64,000 bases of DNA from Echinarachnius parma (GCA_037951105.1 JBAMJV010002038.1:1-64000); one strand, 5' to 3'. Numbered from the stretch's first letter, positions 1 to 11,648 are shown. Made by a program: numbers and translations. The notes: generated by a model not told the origin, from the letters alone.

Positions 1-20
1 TCGGCATCATCAAATTTTAA

Positions 21-360
21 AGGGAAGGTTCAGTTTTGGTATAGAGGGCGCTGCACGAAATAATATGTTGTGAGATATTGAAAAACTGAGTGTAAAATTT
101 GAAAGAACATACAATTTTAATGACAGAATAAACTGTATTTGGTCCAAAATCCGTTCAGAAACGGTGGGAATATCAATCAGATATACGATCGGAATAAATC
201 TGGGACCCAGATTTATTCGATGATCTTTAAAAAAAGAGGGTTTTTTATAGTTGTTGATGATCTCTCTATTCGATCATTATTTCAACAAAACATCATATGC
301 ATAATTTTGTATGAAAAATGGTTAGAATCAATGCTTTTCGCCATCATCATCTTGTCATTG
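21..360 (-). mobile_element. TTAA-flanked MITE, family 1, truncated copy
   Basis: The left end reads TTAA then AGGGAAGGTTCAGTTTTGGT, followed by a GAGGGCGCTGCAC block. It matches the terminus of full copies at 46175-46744, 51827-52361 and 59736-60242. The internal landmark GTTGTTGATGATCTCTCTAT is shared. The far terminus is missing, so the element is truncated near 360. It has no coding capacity. Confidence 0.75.
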
Positions 361-424
361 TCATTCTTTGTTTTGAATAGTAACCATTACCCATCGAAAC
401 CCAGTACTACTTCATTTAAAGAAT

Positions 425-1410
425 ATCATTATCATCAATATTATTATTATCACTATTATTATTATTACCAATAATAATATAAAGATCGATCGAATACAAT
501 GTACGAATATTTAATAAAATATGATTGATCATACATGTCATTCAATGTTCAATGTTCAATGTTCAATTTTATTTCATTTTCAACAAGAAGGTACATATAT
601 TTACAATGAATAATTCACAACAACATTTGTGAAAGTATAAACAATAAATTATAAACATTGGCAATCAAAATGTATGTTGATATAATAATTGATTAAAATA
701 TAATGAATTAAGATACTACGAAATTTTTAGATTTTTAAATAAGGTACAATTCAATTTTGACATTTAGAAATAATCATATTATAAAAGCGGAAACAGAAAG
801 TAAACGAATGTTGCTGTATGTTTAAATTTCAAGTGAAAATGGAGGGATCCACTAAAAAGCATGGCTTGTAGAATGTGGAATCCCTCAATCAAAAATTAAT
901 GTTTTACAAAGTAATGAAAGTATCAAATACGGAAAAAAAATACGAAAAATCAAATACGGAAAAATTGTGAATAATAGAAAAAAAACAAAAAACAAACAAA
1001 CAAGATAGCAAATATTATACAGTGTAGTATTACAAAAAAATGTAATTATTACAAAACTGTTTGATAAGAATTCAAAATAGTGTTGTGCCTACGGAGACTA
1101 CTGAAGAGAACATGAATGTATGAACAAATAAGACGCAGTGTGGAAGCATACATGAACAAGAAGATGCTGTACAAAAGATAATGAAAATATAGAAAATATG
1201 AATGGATTGAGAAGGTATGGAATGAGAAGGTATGGACCTGCAAGACTAAAAGAAAATGTATAAAATAAAATAAAAACAAAAATTTCATACAAATTAAGAG
1301 AATAAGAAATATTATTTCATTAAAATAGCGGCGCAATTTCCAGAATAAGCAACAATAATAATAATGAAAGGTTGTTTACGATGACCCTTTTTCATTACCA
1401 AACAATTAAG
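425..1410. other. AT-rich non-coding stretch with short tandem repeats
   Basis: This stretch holds a TTA/TCA-rich microsatellite (about 425-480) and three to four tandem copies of a TTCAATG unit at about 539-566. The rest is AT-rich sequence without a recognisable gene. The TTCAATG repeats could be the 3' tail of the LINE fragment at 1411-1662, since CR1/L2-type LINEs often end in short tandem repeats. That link is an inference. Confidence 0.4.
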
Positions 1411-1662
1411 TTAACTAGTACCATAACGTTGTAATAAATATAATTTAAGTTTTCTTTTGAAAGAATTAAGTGAAGGTACATTTTTCATACCTATATCAAG
1501 AGTGTTCCAAAATTTAGGACCATCATAAATAAACGTATTCTGAGCTAATAAAGTTCTTAAAAGCGCACACATTGTTATTATGTTAAAACGAAATTGTAAT
1601 TGTTTCAGATAACTACGAAAAGTAAGATTGTGGTATGTGGAAGCGGAAGAGGATCGGTGCAA
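1411..1662 (-). pseudogene. LINE ORF2 C-terminal fragment
   Basis: The minus strand has an 83-residue reading frame ending in a pattern typical of the C-terminus of CR1/L2/Jockey-type LINE polyproteins. It includes the phrase NTFIYDGPKFWNTL and then a segment of the form SFKRKLKLYLLQ. The same arrangement (SIFLWNNLP ... IFKQKMKQYLF) ends the larger LINE at 21599-21790. Nothing upstream of this C-terminal piece is preserved, so it is a 5'-truncated dead copy. Confidence 0.6.
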
Positions 1663-1975
1663 AAAGAAAAGGGAAAAGGGTTAGAGTTAAACAATCGTAT
1701 TCATGTGTATTTATCGTATTAATCGTATTTATTCGAAACTAAAACCTACTGGATTACAGTTAGGTTCACGAAATATTTTCTACGCGAACATTTTCAAATA
1801 ATTATTCTGGTGCGTTTGTGCACGTAGGTAGTCGCAACATTTTGTATGAACGAGAAACGCGAGGTTGGGCCCTTTTCAGCATGAGTTTATACACTGAAGT
1901 GTGGAAAATTATTCGTGAACTTGATTGTATAATTATTTTAAAATGTATTCCTTTATTTTGTGAATAATAATTATC
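1663..1975. other. Unannotated spacer
   Basis: I see no gene, known repeat or RNA in this AT-rich stretch between the LINE fragment and the next MITE. Confidence 0.4.
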
Positions 1976-2363
1976 TTGAAGGGATCTAGTAACTTTGTTG
2001 ACATGTGCAAAAAGTGATAAATGGCTGGTACAATGTATATGGTTGCTATCTAATATGTCTACAGGGTATTGTGTGAAACTATCAAGTCAAATGGACGTTT
2101 TATGGCCGAGTAATGAGCAAAAATGCAAAGTGATATTCACTAATTCATTGAAATTACTTTGTACACGGTTCTCACGATTCACTGGATTATAATTAGCATC
2201 TGAACACTTCAATCGTAAATATCTTTTTGACGAAAGGGAAATTAGAAAAACCGAAACCTGTCCCATGCTTTTATTGTTAATACGAATACAATAAGGTATG
2301 AGGGAACCGCTAGAATTCCAATTAGATTTTAAGGATTTGGACAATGTTACTAAGTCCCTTTAA
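1976..2363 (+). mobile_element. MITE family 2, full copy (388 bp)
   Basis: The left end TTGAAGGGATCTAGTAACTT and the right end AATGTTACTAAGTCCCTTTA (to 2362) are imperfect inverted repeats of about 24 bp. A second full copy lies at 48614-49000 and a third, inverted, starts at 63916. The interior carries no transposase. The outermost bases are TTRA/TTAA, as in family 1. Confidence 0.8.
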
Positions 2364-2839
2364 TTTATATTTTGTTGGAAAATACAAATACATTTAAATT
2401 GAAATTGAAATTGTATTCGGCTGGTTAGAGTTATAATGGCGTAAAGTCCGTTTTTGTCTTAATTGAGATACAAATAATCTTGGAGATTGCAACTTTATCC
2501 CTATATGATGCATCATTTTGAGATGATAATCATTTCTTTCTTCGAAGTATTTATCAACCAAATACTTGAGAGCTATGTTTGGTTTCCACAGGGCTCCCAA
2601 ACTTTAAACTCAGCGCTCTTCTCAACCAACGAATCTGCATTTTTGCATCATTCTGCTTGACTGTGTAAATACTTATTCTTTTGTAAGAAAGACGTTTATT
2701 TTGTAACTATTCTGAAAAATAAACATTACTTTATATTACAATTGTGCTTGGTTATAGTCAATGGTTTCTTTTATGTGTAACGAATCTTCTTATTTCCTCA
2801 TCGAACCTGCGCGGGGGGACCCTAACATATTTCTAGTCT

Positions 2840-3625
2840 GTCGCCTAAACCCTAAAAAGGCCGGGGGGGCCATAATGCCCCCCCCCCCCCCCCCCCTCCG
2901 CGATTTTTTGTATTGCTCCAAAACGCGGTAAGATGACGCGCCGCTGCTTGGTGACTTATTTTTTGGGGTCTTGCGCATATTTTAAAACAAAATTTTGAAA
3001 ATCGGACCTACCGTTACGAAGTCACATGACCTTTTGTCTATGCCTGTCAGCCCGAAAATTGCTCAATTTCGTGATTTGTGTACAAAACATATGGAAATAT
3101 CAGTTTTCGTAAAAGGAGGTATATCATTGGTTATTTGGTCTTGTTTACATTTTATATGTTTGTTTTGGGGTTCAAAATAGTTGAATTATAGTTAGAAATA
3201 AAAAAAACAAAAACAATACAATTCATAAGTAAAAAAAAAAAAGAAATACATAAGAAATTATAAAAACAATAGAAACATAAGGAAGAACCTGGCTCTTCCA
3301 AATTTTGTTGTCGTATTATTATTCCAAATGCTCTAAAGAATATATGTAGTGAAAACCAGAGTTTAATTATGAAGAATATATGATTTATGGGTAAAAATAT
3401 GAATTTTATGACCTTATTTGCATAAATTACCATAAATATGCAAATTAATGAATTTTTCAAAAAAATGAAATTACGATTGTATTCTATACACTTCACTTAT
3501 CATGCGTGCAATTTTTCACGGCGATCGGCCACTCCGCGGCCGAGATCTTAGGGGGGGGGGGGGCCATAATGGCCCCCCCGGCCTGCTGAAGACCTCAAAT
3601 AGCCCGGCCTTTTTAGGGTTAACCG
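2840..3625. repeat. Inverted repeat pair with homopolymer G/C cores
   Basis: CCCTAAAAAGGCCGGGGG near 2842 recurs inverted near 3585-3620 (CCGGCCTTTTTAGGG). Each copy sits beside a GGCCATAATG block and a run of 14 or more G or C. The roughly 650 bp between them are AT-rich and non-coding. This looks like a foldback-type dispersed repeat. No target duplication was identified. Confidence 0.5.
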
Positions 3626-3810
3626 ATCGGCCATGACTTCTATATAAACATGTGATTGTGTAAATAGTTTTTATAATTACCTGCTAATGCGGTCTGATTA
3701 ACATGAACAAATGACGAATGACGAATATATCTAAATATTGGTTTAAATTTGTTTTCTTCGTTAAAATCGTACTGTCTACAATCAGTTGCGTAGATCCGTT
3801 TTGAGAAGTG

Positions 3811-3965
3811 GGGGGGGGGGGGGGGGGGGGGATGAGGCGAGGGAGCGAAGCGTACGTCCTAGGGGGAAGGTGTAGGAGGGGGTTACCCCCTCCCACCGTA
3901 GGGAGATTTTGCAATTTTTCACTGGGAATAATGCAATCTGGCGCATACCTTAAAGGAAATTCAAT
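3811..3965 (+). repeat. G-run repeat fragment related to the transposon at 35511-36234
   Basis: A run of about 20 G is followed by a GAGGGAGCGAAGCG stretch and CCCCCTCCCACCGTAGGGAG. It ends with GCAATCTGGCGCATACCT. Nearly the same order (G-run, CTCTCCCACGGTAGGAAG, GCAATCTGGAGCATACCT) occurs at 35811-35911 inside a transposon with clear ends, so this is a fragment of that family. Confidence 0.55.
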
Positions 3966-3984
3966 ACGGTATACTAACATTTAA

Positions 3985-4465
3985 AGGGATAGTTGAGTGT
4001 TGGTATAGGGGGGAACTTCACAAAATATTTGTTTGTAAGATAATGAAAAACTGACTGTCAAATTTGAAAGAACAAACAATTTTAATGACAGAATAAACTT
4101 TATTTGAACAAAATCGGTTCAGAAACGGCTGAAATATCCATAAACTAATTATTTTTATTCAAAAAATCTTCACCAGACTTTTTAGAAAATTTTAAACAAA
4201 TGCTTAAAGACTACTTTGAAAACAATCTAAATAGGTTTTTAAAAAGTTGTTGATGATATCTCTATTGAATCATTATTTTAACAAAACATTAAATGCACAA
4301 TTTTGTATGAAAAATGGCTAAAACCAATTATTCTTTTAGAGAGCGCCCTCTTAAGTTGTAACGGCTCTTTTTGAATGATAACAGGGGTTTTACTTAGTCG
4401 TTTGTAATAGTGTATACTTTTCGAGCATGGTGAAGTTATAACTATAGGTTTTCCCGCTCAATTGT
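3985..4465 (-). mobile_element. TTAA-flanked MITE, family 1, copy missing one terminus
   Basis: It starts TTAA (3981-3984) then AGGGATAGTTGAGTGTTGGT. It carries the family's GAGAGCGCCCTC block near 4339 and the AGCATGGTGAAGTTATAACT block near 4424. It stops before the right inverted terminus. Confidence 0.75.
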
Positions 4466-4794
4466 GCACTTTTTTCGATCGAATTCATTTAGGGTCATTC
4501 AAATTCACGCGTTGCCGCGTAATCGTTGGTATCGGTTTTTCAAATTCCAAATAAGTTTTCATAAGAATTCATGTACACACATTTTCTTTCGTGAATAGAC
4601 ACGGAATTTCATGTATGGGCACTCGAATTAATTTACGGAAAAGCGAGTTCACGTATTTGCAGCCAAGTTTCAACTGTGTGCAAACGATTTAGCACGAATA
4701 CGTCATGCATGGCTAATGAGCATGCTTGGAGCAATCGATTTCATTTCGGGTTAATCAATTTAGCACTTTGTTCATTCGATTTAGTTAATGTATA
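4466..4794. other. Unannotated spacer
   Basis: There is no recognisable gene or repeat family here. The sequence is rich in short motifs such as GAATTCATG and CGATTT, but no tandem organisation is evident. Confidence 0.35.
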
Positions 4795-4999
4795 GTGTGT
4801 TCAAATGTGTGTTTGAAAACTTACACCCACAACATATATTACACACACACGCGCGCATACACACGCACACACTTTTTTATGATTTTTATTTCTCCAAATT
4901 ATTAACATAACATTTACAATTGAATAACATTTTAAATAATAAAAGGTTACATCTCAAGCGTACAAATCAAGTGTTTGAAAACTTACACCCACAACATAT
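4795..4999. repeat. 179-bp flank block, duplicated on both sides of the gypsy element
   Basis: 4795-4973 starts GTGTGTTCAAATG and includes an (AC)n/GCGCGC tract. It recurs essentially unchanged at 13853-14031, immediately outside the other LTR. After 4973 a second, partial copy of the same block (29 bp, 4971-4999) leads straight into the LTR fragment. A normal gypsy insertion duplicates only 4-6 bp, so this arrangement is unusual. Confidence 0.75.
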
Positions 5000-5123
5000 A
5001 TGGATGAAAGGTACAATGGGATGAATAGGTTAAATGACTGAATGGGTTGCCAAGGGTGATAGAGTGGCATAGCTAGTGCCAAATAATAACAGGGGGTGAA
5101 AATGTACTAAATAAATCCCTACA
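5000..5123 (-). repeat. Truncated 3' LTR of the gypsy element
   Basis: It matches 13729-13852. On the element strand it begins TGTAGGGATTTATTTAG next to the polypurine tract and is cut off after 124 bp, where duplicated flank sequence resumes. The lost part would normally hold the remaining R/U5-like sequence. Confidence 0.75.
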
Positions 5124-5140
5124 AACTACCCCTCCTCTCA
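5124..5140 (-). promoter_or_regulatory. Polypurine tract priming plus-strand DNA synthesis
   Basis: On the element strand, GAGAGGAGGGGTAGTT lies directly before the LTR start TGTAGGG. A purine tract touching the 3' LTR is where RNase H leaves the primer for plus-strand synthesis in LTR retroelements. Its position confirms both element orientation and LTR boundary. Confidence 0.75.
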
Positions 5141-7286
5141 CAAATAAAATGTCCTCATTTTACAACATACATGTATAAACGAATGTAACCAATCTTCTTC
5201 AAACGACTGTTTTCTCTGTTGCAAAAAAAAACCATTTCAGCTCAGAACACTTTCCTGTCAACTAATATTTATACTATCATGCAAGCAACTCTTCACGACT
5301 TTCTTGTTCCAACATTTATACTATAGCTGCACATCAATCCCCCCCTAGGGAATACGTGGTATATAAAATCAAATTTGCATACTGCATATCCTAACCTCAA
5401 ACAAAATAACGAGTTTCAATACGAATCAAGTTGATATCTAAAGCCTCATAAACTAGAACAATTCCTAAATAACTAAATTGCCCCAAAACACAGAATTATC
5501 TCAAATCTCCTTTCAAAACTAAATTCCGTCCTAAAATCGAACTTTATCCAATTACCTATATATAAAAAGAACCGGCAAAAGGAAGTGGTAGAACTCTCTA
5601 CCCCAAAAATAGCATGCCTACGCAACATCCGTGGGCCTTTTTTTGTTTAAAATTCAATACAACTCCAAAAGTCGCATCACTTAACCCGTAAACAGCGGAG
5701 GTTTTTTTTTTTTTTTTTTTTTTTTGCATTGATACACTTTCCATGTATACAGAAAGTCAATTATTTATCAAAAATATCTAATTTGCAACATTTACATGAA
5801 ACCATCTTATTATTTTGAGCATAATAAATTGAAACATTCAACCAGAAAAATCCTGAGAATATTTCAACCCAAAAAAGTCATAACGTGGCTTCATAATGCA
5901 AATTTGACCTTGAAAAATAAGTGATATCTCAAAAACAACACAGAAATTGTGAATATTCCAGCATGTTATGCATTACGTAAGGGATATTTCACTTTCAAAT
6001 TTTTATATTTTTATAAACAACGTCAAGAAGAAAATGTCTGAAGTCCCACATGCTCATTTTGTCTGTGGTACAGACACCTTTTCAACAAATTTTGACACAA
6101 TCTTTTCTATAAAGTGTCACTTTAAATAAAATATAACCTTTTCTTCAATTTATCCTTCTTTTTTTTTTTTTAACAGTAATATTTGTTTACTAAATATAAT
6201 TCGACCAAAAACATGTCTTGAAATTACAAGAGGGTATCCCTTTAGAAAAAAGAAAAAATTGACATAATATAGGATTTTTGGGCTCTACTGTACGGCCAGA
6301 AAAGTGGCCCTTAGCAATTCCTGGATCAAAATCTTAACTCCTTCATGTACCAATACAATTGTATATCCTCACAATAACTACAATGACCAAGCATGACATA
6401 CCTGCCAACTGGATAAACATAATGCCATTGCATACTTTTAAAACCAAAAGAACAATTTTTTTATATTTATCCTCTTTACCAAAACGCATAATTCAAAATG
6501 CTACCGAAATATCAATGCATAAAACTGCTGACAGTTGGCAATTATGTCATTTCTCTAGCAAATGAATCGTATCGGATGTCAATGATTCTACTACATAAAA
6601 TGACTCAATGTCTTTTTTTTGTTAAATCAAACATTTGCAAACATCATTCAGTATAAACAAAAATCAATCTTTTTAGGCAATAATTATGTAACTGTCCTAT
6701 TCCTTTTTTTTCTTCCAGAAACAACATACATATAACTGTCCTATAACCAGAGTTCCAAATGAGTGAGTATGAGGAGAAAATACAGTCCTTTTTCCTCTTC
6801 CAAGGTTGAAAGTCAATTTCTATAATATCAACCTTGATATATATATATAGTCCATCTCACTCTATCTGAACATAACTGCTCATTCAAATCGAATGGTCGA
6901 AAACAGTGCATTTCCTTCATTCTCAAGAGTCCATTTCTCCATATATCGCGAAAACATGTCCTTAAAAAAGTTCACTTTGTCATATCTCGCGAATGTGTTT
7001 TTCCTGTCTGTCTAATATCCCTAAGTCACATATCGCAAATATGTTTTTTCCCTACAGTCTAAATGTCCATTAAGACACATTTCGCGAATGTGTTCACTAC
7101 GTCTTATCTCGCGAATGAGATTTTCCTTTACTGTCTTGTGTTCACTCCGTCACATATCGCGAATGAACTTTCCTTTACTTTCAAAAAGCGATTCCTACAT
7201 AAATCAGAAATGTCTCTAATCCTATTCATTAAATGACCCTAGAAATTCCTATGTAATGATGATTACGGGATTACGGGATGTGAACT
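5141..7286 (-). other. Long 3' non-coding region of the gypsy element
   Basis: About 2.1 kb separate the pol stop from the polypurine tract. No env-like or other long frame is present. The stretch includes a T-run at about 5702-5725 and, next to pol, a TCGCGA-containing tandem array annotated separately. It is long for a gypsy 3' region and could have captured host sequence. Confidence 0.5.
6940..7175. repeat. Six imperfect repeats with a TCGCGA core
   Basis: Units of roughly 35-45 bp carry the pattern (C)AYATCTCGCGAATGTG followed by TTTTCC. Cores lie near 6946, 6990, 7033 (degenerate TCGCAA), 7081, 7109 and 7154. They lie just downstream of pol in the element's 3' region. TCTCGCGA is the half-site I associate with BANP-type regulators, so a regulatory array is possible but unproven. 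Confidence 0.55.
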
Positions 7287-10200
7287 TCACATTTGAAAAT
7301 CACCAAACTTTTGCGGTCTGCGAACAGTTCGACCATAACGCGATTGCCTAGCTGGCACACTAGAGTCTATTTCTCCTGGTGGGTCATCAGATCGGTGGGT
7401 CCCAACATGTCCGCTCGCTGAATCGTCTCGTGCCATCTCGGGTAACATCGTAGAAGGCTGCAGGTCCCCGATGTTCGACGGTCCTGGACTTGCTGAAGGG
7501 TCCACGCTGTGCGACTGCGATAGACGAGGCGGACGCTCTAGATGTTCACCGTTGCTCTGCCCGGGGCGTTGGTCCGGCTGGGCTGGTAGCCGAGTCTCCT
7601 CCGAGCGTGACCGTGACTGCTGGTGTGACGACAGCTGTCGACTCGGGCGTTGAGTGGTTTGGTCTACTGGTGGTGCCTGCTGAGTAGACTGCCCTGCTTG
7701 CTGAGTAGACTGCTCTGCCTGCTTAGAAGACTGCTCTGCCCATGATGGTTGGACAGAGCTGTCCCCTCTCCGTTGAAGGTTAGTCCCGTCGTCCAGGCTG
7801 GAGTGGACCACTGGTTCGGGTGCCGGCAACTGCACCTCAATTGATGAACGGGGTGAAGCATTGCTTGAAGGAGAAAGCAATCTGTCCTCTGGTGTCCCCT
7901 GTTGACCGTGCGCAATAGGAAGACCACTGTTCTCAAGGCTCACCTTAGATCGGAAAATCTTTAGCCTATTATGGTGTACAACCTTGGTCCTGCCGTCATG
8001 GATGTCAGTTATGCTGTAGTTCAGGCCATCCCGTGACGTTGATTTGACTGCAAAGGGTCCCCTCCAGTTCGGCTCCAGCTTATTTCTGGCATTGACGGGG
8101 TCGTGTAACCATACCAGATCCCCTGGTCTGTACTCGATCGTGCGAGAACCAGCGTCATAATCCTTCTTCTGTCGTAGCTGGGAGAGGTCCGCCTTCTGCC
8201 TGGCGTATTGGAAAGCCTTCTTCAACCGCGTACAAACGTCCGCGACGTACTCTTGTGCTGAATCATATGAAGGAGGCGCAACTGGGCAAGTGACATTGGC
8301 TGGAATTCTTGCCTCTCTGCCATGCATGATGTAATACGGCGTCAATCCAGTACTGCTGTGTACGCTGGTGTTGTACGCCAGTTGCAGCTGGTGGATATGT
8401 GTATCCCATTGTCCTCCGCGGTCTGCCATGTATCGTGCCAGCTGACCCTTGATGACTCGATTCGCTCTCTCCACGATACCCGCTCCCTGTGGGTGATAAG
8501 GGGATGAGCGGGACTTTCTAATGCCGAGCCTCTGACACAGATCTTGGACGATCCGCGACTCGAACTGTCGGCCCTGGTCGGTGTGTAGCGACTCGGGTAT
8601 TCCATGCTCTTTGGTGTAGTCCTCGAACAGATGTTTGGCTACTGTCTTAGCTGTCTGGTCCCGCATAGCGTAAATATTGGTGTATTTGCTGAAATGGTCA
8701 ACGACGACCAAGATGTAGCGATATCCATTTCTTGATGTCGGAAGCTCAGCTATATCAGCAACAACCATTTGAAGTGGGTGATCGGTTTTGATGCTCTTGA
8801 GTGGAGCTTGATGCTTTGGGTTTGGTGATCTCATCGATTCACATGCGGTACATGTATTGCAGTAGTTCGTTATGTCCCTGTGCATGAACGGCCAGTAGCA
8901 CATCGACTCTGCTCTCAAGAGAGTACGCTGGATTCCGAAATGTCCTGACGAAGGACTCCCATGTAACTCTTCTAGGATGCGAGGGACGAATGCTTCTGGG
9001 ATCACCACCTGAAGTGCAGTTATGCCTGAGTTGTCTTGTCTTCTGCGATACAGGATGCCATCTTCACATACGAGACGTGGGAGTTGCCACAAGAAGCGCC
9101 GCAAACGAGGTGTTTGCCGCTGAATAACGCGTACTGTAGGATGGCGTCCACTGTTGATGTAGGTGATCACCTCCTGGATCTCTTTGTCTTGCTTCTGATG
9201 GTGGTGCAGATCCGCGTTGTGGTTGGCAAGGATGACATTTTCTGGGGCTTCATCAGCTGTATCCCTTGACTGAGGGTTTGTAGACTCTGGCCCTGGCTGG
9301 TCTAGCGATGCATCTCTGGTGGCTGATCGTGTGTTGACCATACTACAGTTCAACTGTAGGTTTTCAACAAGAGTCTGGTTTTCCTTGGCTGACCGTTGGC
9401 TCTGATCTGGTAGACGTGAAAGGGCATCTGCATTCTGATGCAAACGGCCTTGACGATGCACGATCCTGAAAGTGTATGCATTCAACTCCACAACCCATCG
9501 TGCTCGACGTCCAGATGCGTCATCCTGGATTGGTATCCTGTTGTAGCTCAGTAGAGGGCGATGATCAGTGATAACATCAAACTCTTGGCCACGTAGATAA
9601 TGTCGATAATGTCTAACTGACGCAACAATGGCCCACAGCTCTCTGTCATATGTAGACCATTTTTGTTGAGTGGAAGTCAGTTTCTGGCTGTAGTATGCCA
9701 CCACGCGTTCTTTGCCTTCATGAATCTGCGACAACACAGCTCCTATAGCACCCTGTGAAGCGTCAGTGGCTAGAAGAAACTTGGCGCTGAAGTCTGGGTA
9801 TGCTAAGATGGGTGGTTTGACAAGCGCCTGCTTCAATGCATTGAAGGCTGACTCGCATTCATCAGTCCATACAAACTGAGCTCTCTTCTGGGTCAGATTG
9901 GTCAATGGTGCTGCGACCTTGGAAAATGCAGGGATGAACCGACGATAGAACGATGCCAGTCCAAGAAAAGATCTGACTTGGGTCGCAGTCCTGGGCCTGG
10001 ATAATGCAGCAACCTTGGAGATATTGCTGGGATCTGGTAGTACACCTGCAGAGCTGATCACATGTCCAAGGTAGGTGACTTGCTTCTTGAATAGTTGACA
10101 CTTGGAAGGCTTCAGCTTCAGGCCAGCTTCTCTTACTCGTTGAAGAACCTCTTTCAAGTTGGCTAGGTGCGAAGTGAAGTCTTGTCCCAGAATGATGCAA

Positions 10201-11648
10201 TCATCCAGATAAACCAGACAGGTGGACCAGTGTAGTCCCTGAAGTACCCGCTCCATGAGGCGTTGGAAAGTCATTGGCGCATTGACAAGCCCGAACGGCA
10301 TCACGTTAAACTCATAGAGTCCTGTTCCTGTTGTGAATGCTGTCTTTTCCTTGCTGTTTGGATCCAGTGGGACTTGCCAGTATCCTGCTGAAAGATCAAT
10401 CACGCTGAAGAATGTTGAAGAAGACAGAGCATCTATCGTGTCATCCTGACGAGGAATTGGGTGAGAGTCTTTCACTGTCACTGCATTGAGAGCACGATAA
10501 TCTATGCAGAATCTGTAGGTATTATCCTTTTTCTTCACCATGACGATGGGGCTCGCCCATGGGCTGTAACTGTGCTGGATGATACCCCGTTTCAGCATGT
10601 TGTCGGCGTGCTTTTCAATCTCAAGCCTCATTGCTGGTGAGGTCCGGTAAGCCCTTTGATGAATCGGCTTGTCAGTGGTTGTGTGGATCTCATGATGACT
10701 CATTGTCGTCTGTCCTATGTCGTCACTAGATGAACTGAAAACATCCTGGTACGAACAAAGGAGTTCCTGCGCCTGCATGTATTCTTGCTCCGTGAGTCCC
10801 GAAGTTGAAAGCGTACATTCGACGTCCGAGCGCAGTTCTGGTTTGGTAGCTGCAATCTTTTGCTCAACTACAGCATACTCTTCATCGTTCTGTCCAGTCA
10901 TGGAGTGAAACTGGCCCAAGTGCATGTCTGCTGGCAATTTCACTGACTCGGAAGATGGATTGATGAGTCGTACTAAGATAAGTCCATCCTGGGGTCGAAA
11001 CAATGATTTAGCACCAGCAACCTGGTGGTGCTCATCCATAGAGGGCTCAAAGATTCCGTCGTAGTCCTGCGGAACAACATCAGCTTGTGGCGATACCAGG
11101 CGGCCATGTACATGAGTTTCACTCATACCAGGGAGAGTGGCTGTTCCAACCAGTGAAACATTACATCTCAGTGGAGCTTGATGTTGGTGACGATCTACCA
11201 GTGGTATCGTAGAATCAAGGAATGAGAACGTCGAAGTAAGGGATGATATCGAAGCACCATGCTTAGTGAAGAAGTCCCAGCCTAAGATGCAAGGATGAGT
11301 CACATTTCTTGCAATGTAGAACTGATGCTGAGTAGACCTACTGCCAAGATGTATGGTTGGTGTGGCTGCCCCTATGGTGTCGAGGGATTCACCCGTCACT
11401 GATGAAGCCAGGGTAGCAATCTTTTGTAGTGGACTACGTTGACTTTCTGGAATAGAGTAGTAGAAATCAGCGCTCATCAACGAAATGTGCGCACCAGTAT
11501 CAAGGAATGCGAGGACGTAAGTGTTATCCAGTATAACCGGAACATATGGCGGAGGTTGTGGCGTTGCAGGTTGTGAATGGTTAACACAGTTTTGGGCCTT
11601 GGGTAGTGTAGTTGACGAGTGACCCTCATCATCAACTATCGGTAGTTT
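7287..11648 (-). CDS. pol: Gypsy Pol polyprotein: protease, RT, RNase H, integrase
   Basis: The frame is continuous from the -1 frameshift site to the stop at 7287. Residue numbers below count from the ATG at 11480. The retropepsin motif FLDTGAHISL lies just upstream of that ATG, so translation must enter from gag rather than start there. Reverse transcriptase spans about 265-480 with YLDD at 424-427. RNase H follows, with acidic residues at D572, E614 and D638. Integrase has a zinc-binding H840/H847/C874/C877 group and a DD35E core of D909, D968 and E1004. A GPF motif at 1141-1143 marks the C-terminal chromatin/DNA-binding module. The last 200 residues are a Gln/Ser/Pro-rich tail. All catalytic residues are present and there are no stops. 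The enzyme set copies the element RNA and inserts the DNA. Confidence 0.93.
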   Translation of the reverse strand, partial: KLPIVDDEGHSSTTLPKAQNCVNHSQPATPQPPPYVPVILDNTYVLAFLDTGAHISLMSADFYYSIPESQRSPLQKIATLASSVTGESLDTIGAATPTIHLGSRSTQHQFYIARNVTHPCILGWDFFTKHGASISSLTSTFSFLDSTIPLVDRHQHQAPLRCNVSLVGTATLPGMSETHVHGRLVSPQADVVPQDYDGIFEPSMDEHHQVAGAKSLFRPQDGLILVRLINPSSESVKLPADMHLGQFHSMTGQNDEEYAVVEQKIAATKPELRSDVECTLSTSGLTEQEYMQAQELLCSYQDVFSSSSDDIGQTTMSHHEIHTTTDKPIHQRAYRTSPAMRLEIEKHADNMLKRGIIQHSYSPWASPIVMVKKKDNTYRFCIDYRALNAVTVKDSHPIPRQDDTIDALSSSTFFSVIDLSAGYWQVPLDPNSKEKTAFTTGTGLYEFNVMPFGLVNAPMTFQRLMERVLQGLHWSTCLVYLDDCIILGQDFTSHLANLKEVLQRVREAGLKLKPSKCQLFKKQVTYLGHVISSAGVLPDPSNISKVAALSRPRTATQVRSFLGLASFYRRFIPAFSKVAAPLTNLTQKRAQFVWTDECESAFNALKQALVKPPILAYPDFSAKFLLATDASQGAIGAVLSQIHEGKERVVAYYSQKLTSTQQKWSTYDRELWAIVASVRHYRHYLRGQEFDVITDHRPLLSYNRIPIQDDASGRRARWVVELNAYTFRIVHRQGRLHQNADALSRLPDQSQRSAKENQTLVENLQLNCSMVNTRSATRDASLDQPGPESTNPQSRDTADEAPENVILANHNADLHHHQKQDKEIQEVITYINSGRHPTVRVIQRQTPRLRRFLWQLPRLVCEDGILYRRRQDNSGITALQVVIPEAFVPRILEELHGSPSSGHFGIQRTLLRAESMCYWPFMHRDITNYCNTCTACESMRSPNPKHQAPLKSIKTDHPLQMVVADIAELPTSRNGYRYILVVVDHFSKYTNIYAMRDQTAKTVAKHLFEDYTKEHGIPESLHTDQGRQFESRIVQDLCQRLGIRKSRSSPYHPQGAGIVERANRVIKGQLARYMADRGGQWDTHIHQLQLAYNTSVHSSTGLTPYYIMHGREARIPANVTCPVAPPSYDSAQEYVADVCTRLKKAFQYARQKADLSQLRQKKDYDAGSRTIEYRPGDLVWLHDPVNARNKLEPNWRGPFAVKSTSRDGLNYSITDIHDGRTKVVHHNRLKIFRSKVSLENSGLPIAHGQQGTPEDRLLSPSSNASPRSSIEVQLPAPEPVVHSSLDDGTNLQRRGDSSVQPSWAEQSSKQAEQSTQQAGQSTQQAPPVDQTTQRPSRQLSSHQQSRSRSEETRLPAQPDQRPGQSNGEHLERPPRLSQSHSVDPSASPGPSNIGDLQPSTMLPEMARDDSASGHVGTHRSDDPPGEIDSSVPARQSRYGRTVRRPQKFGDFQM

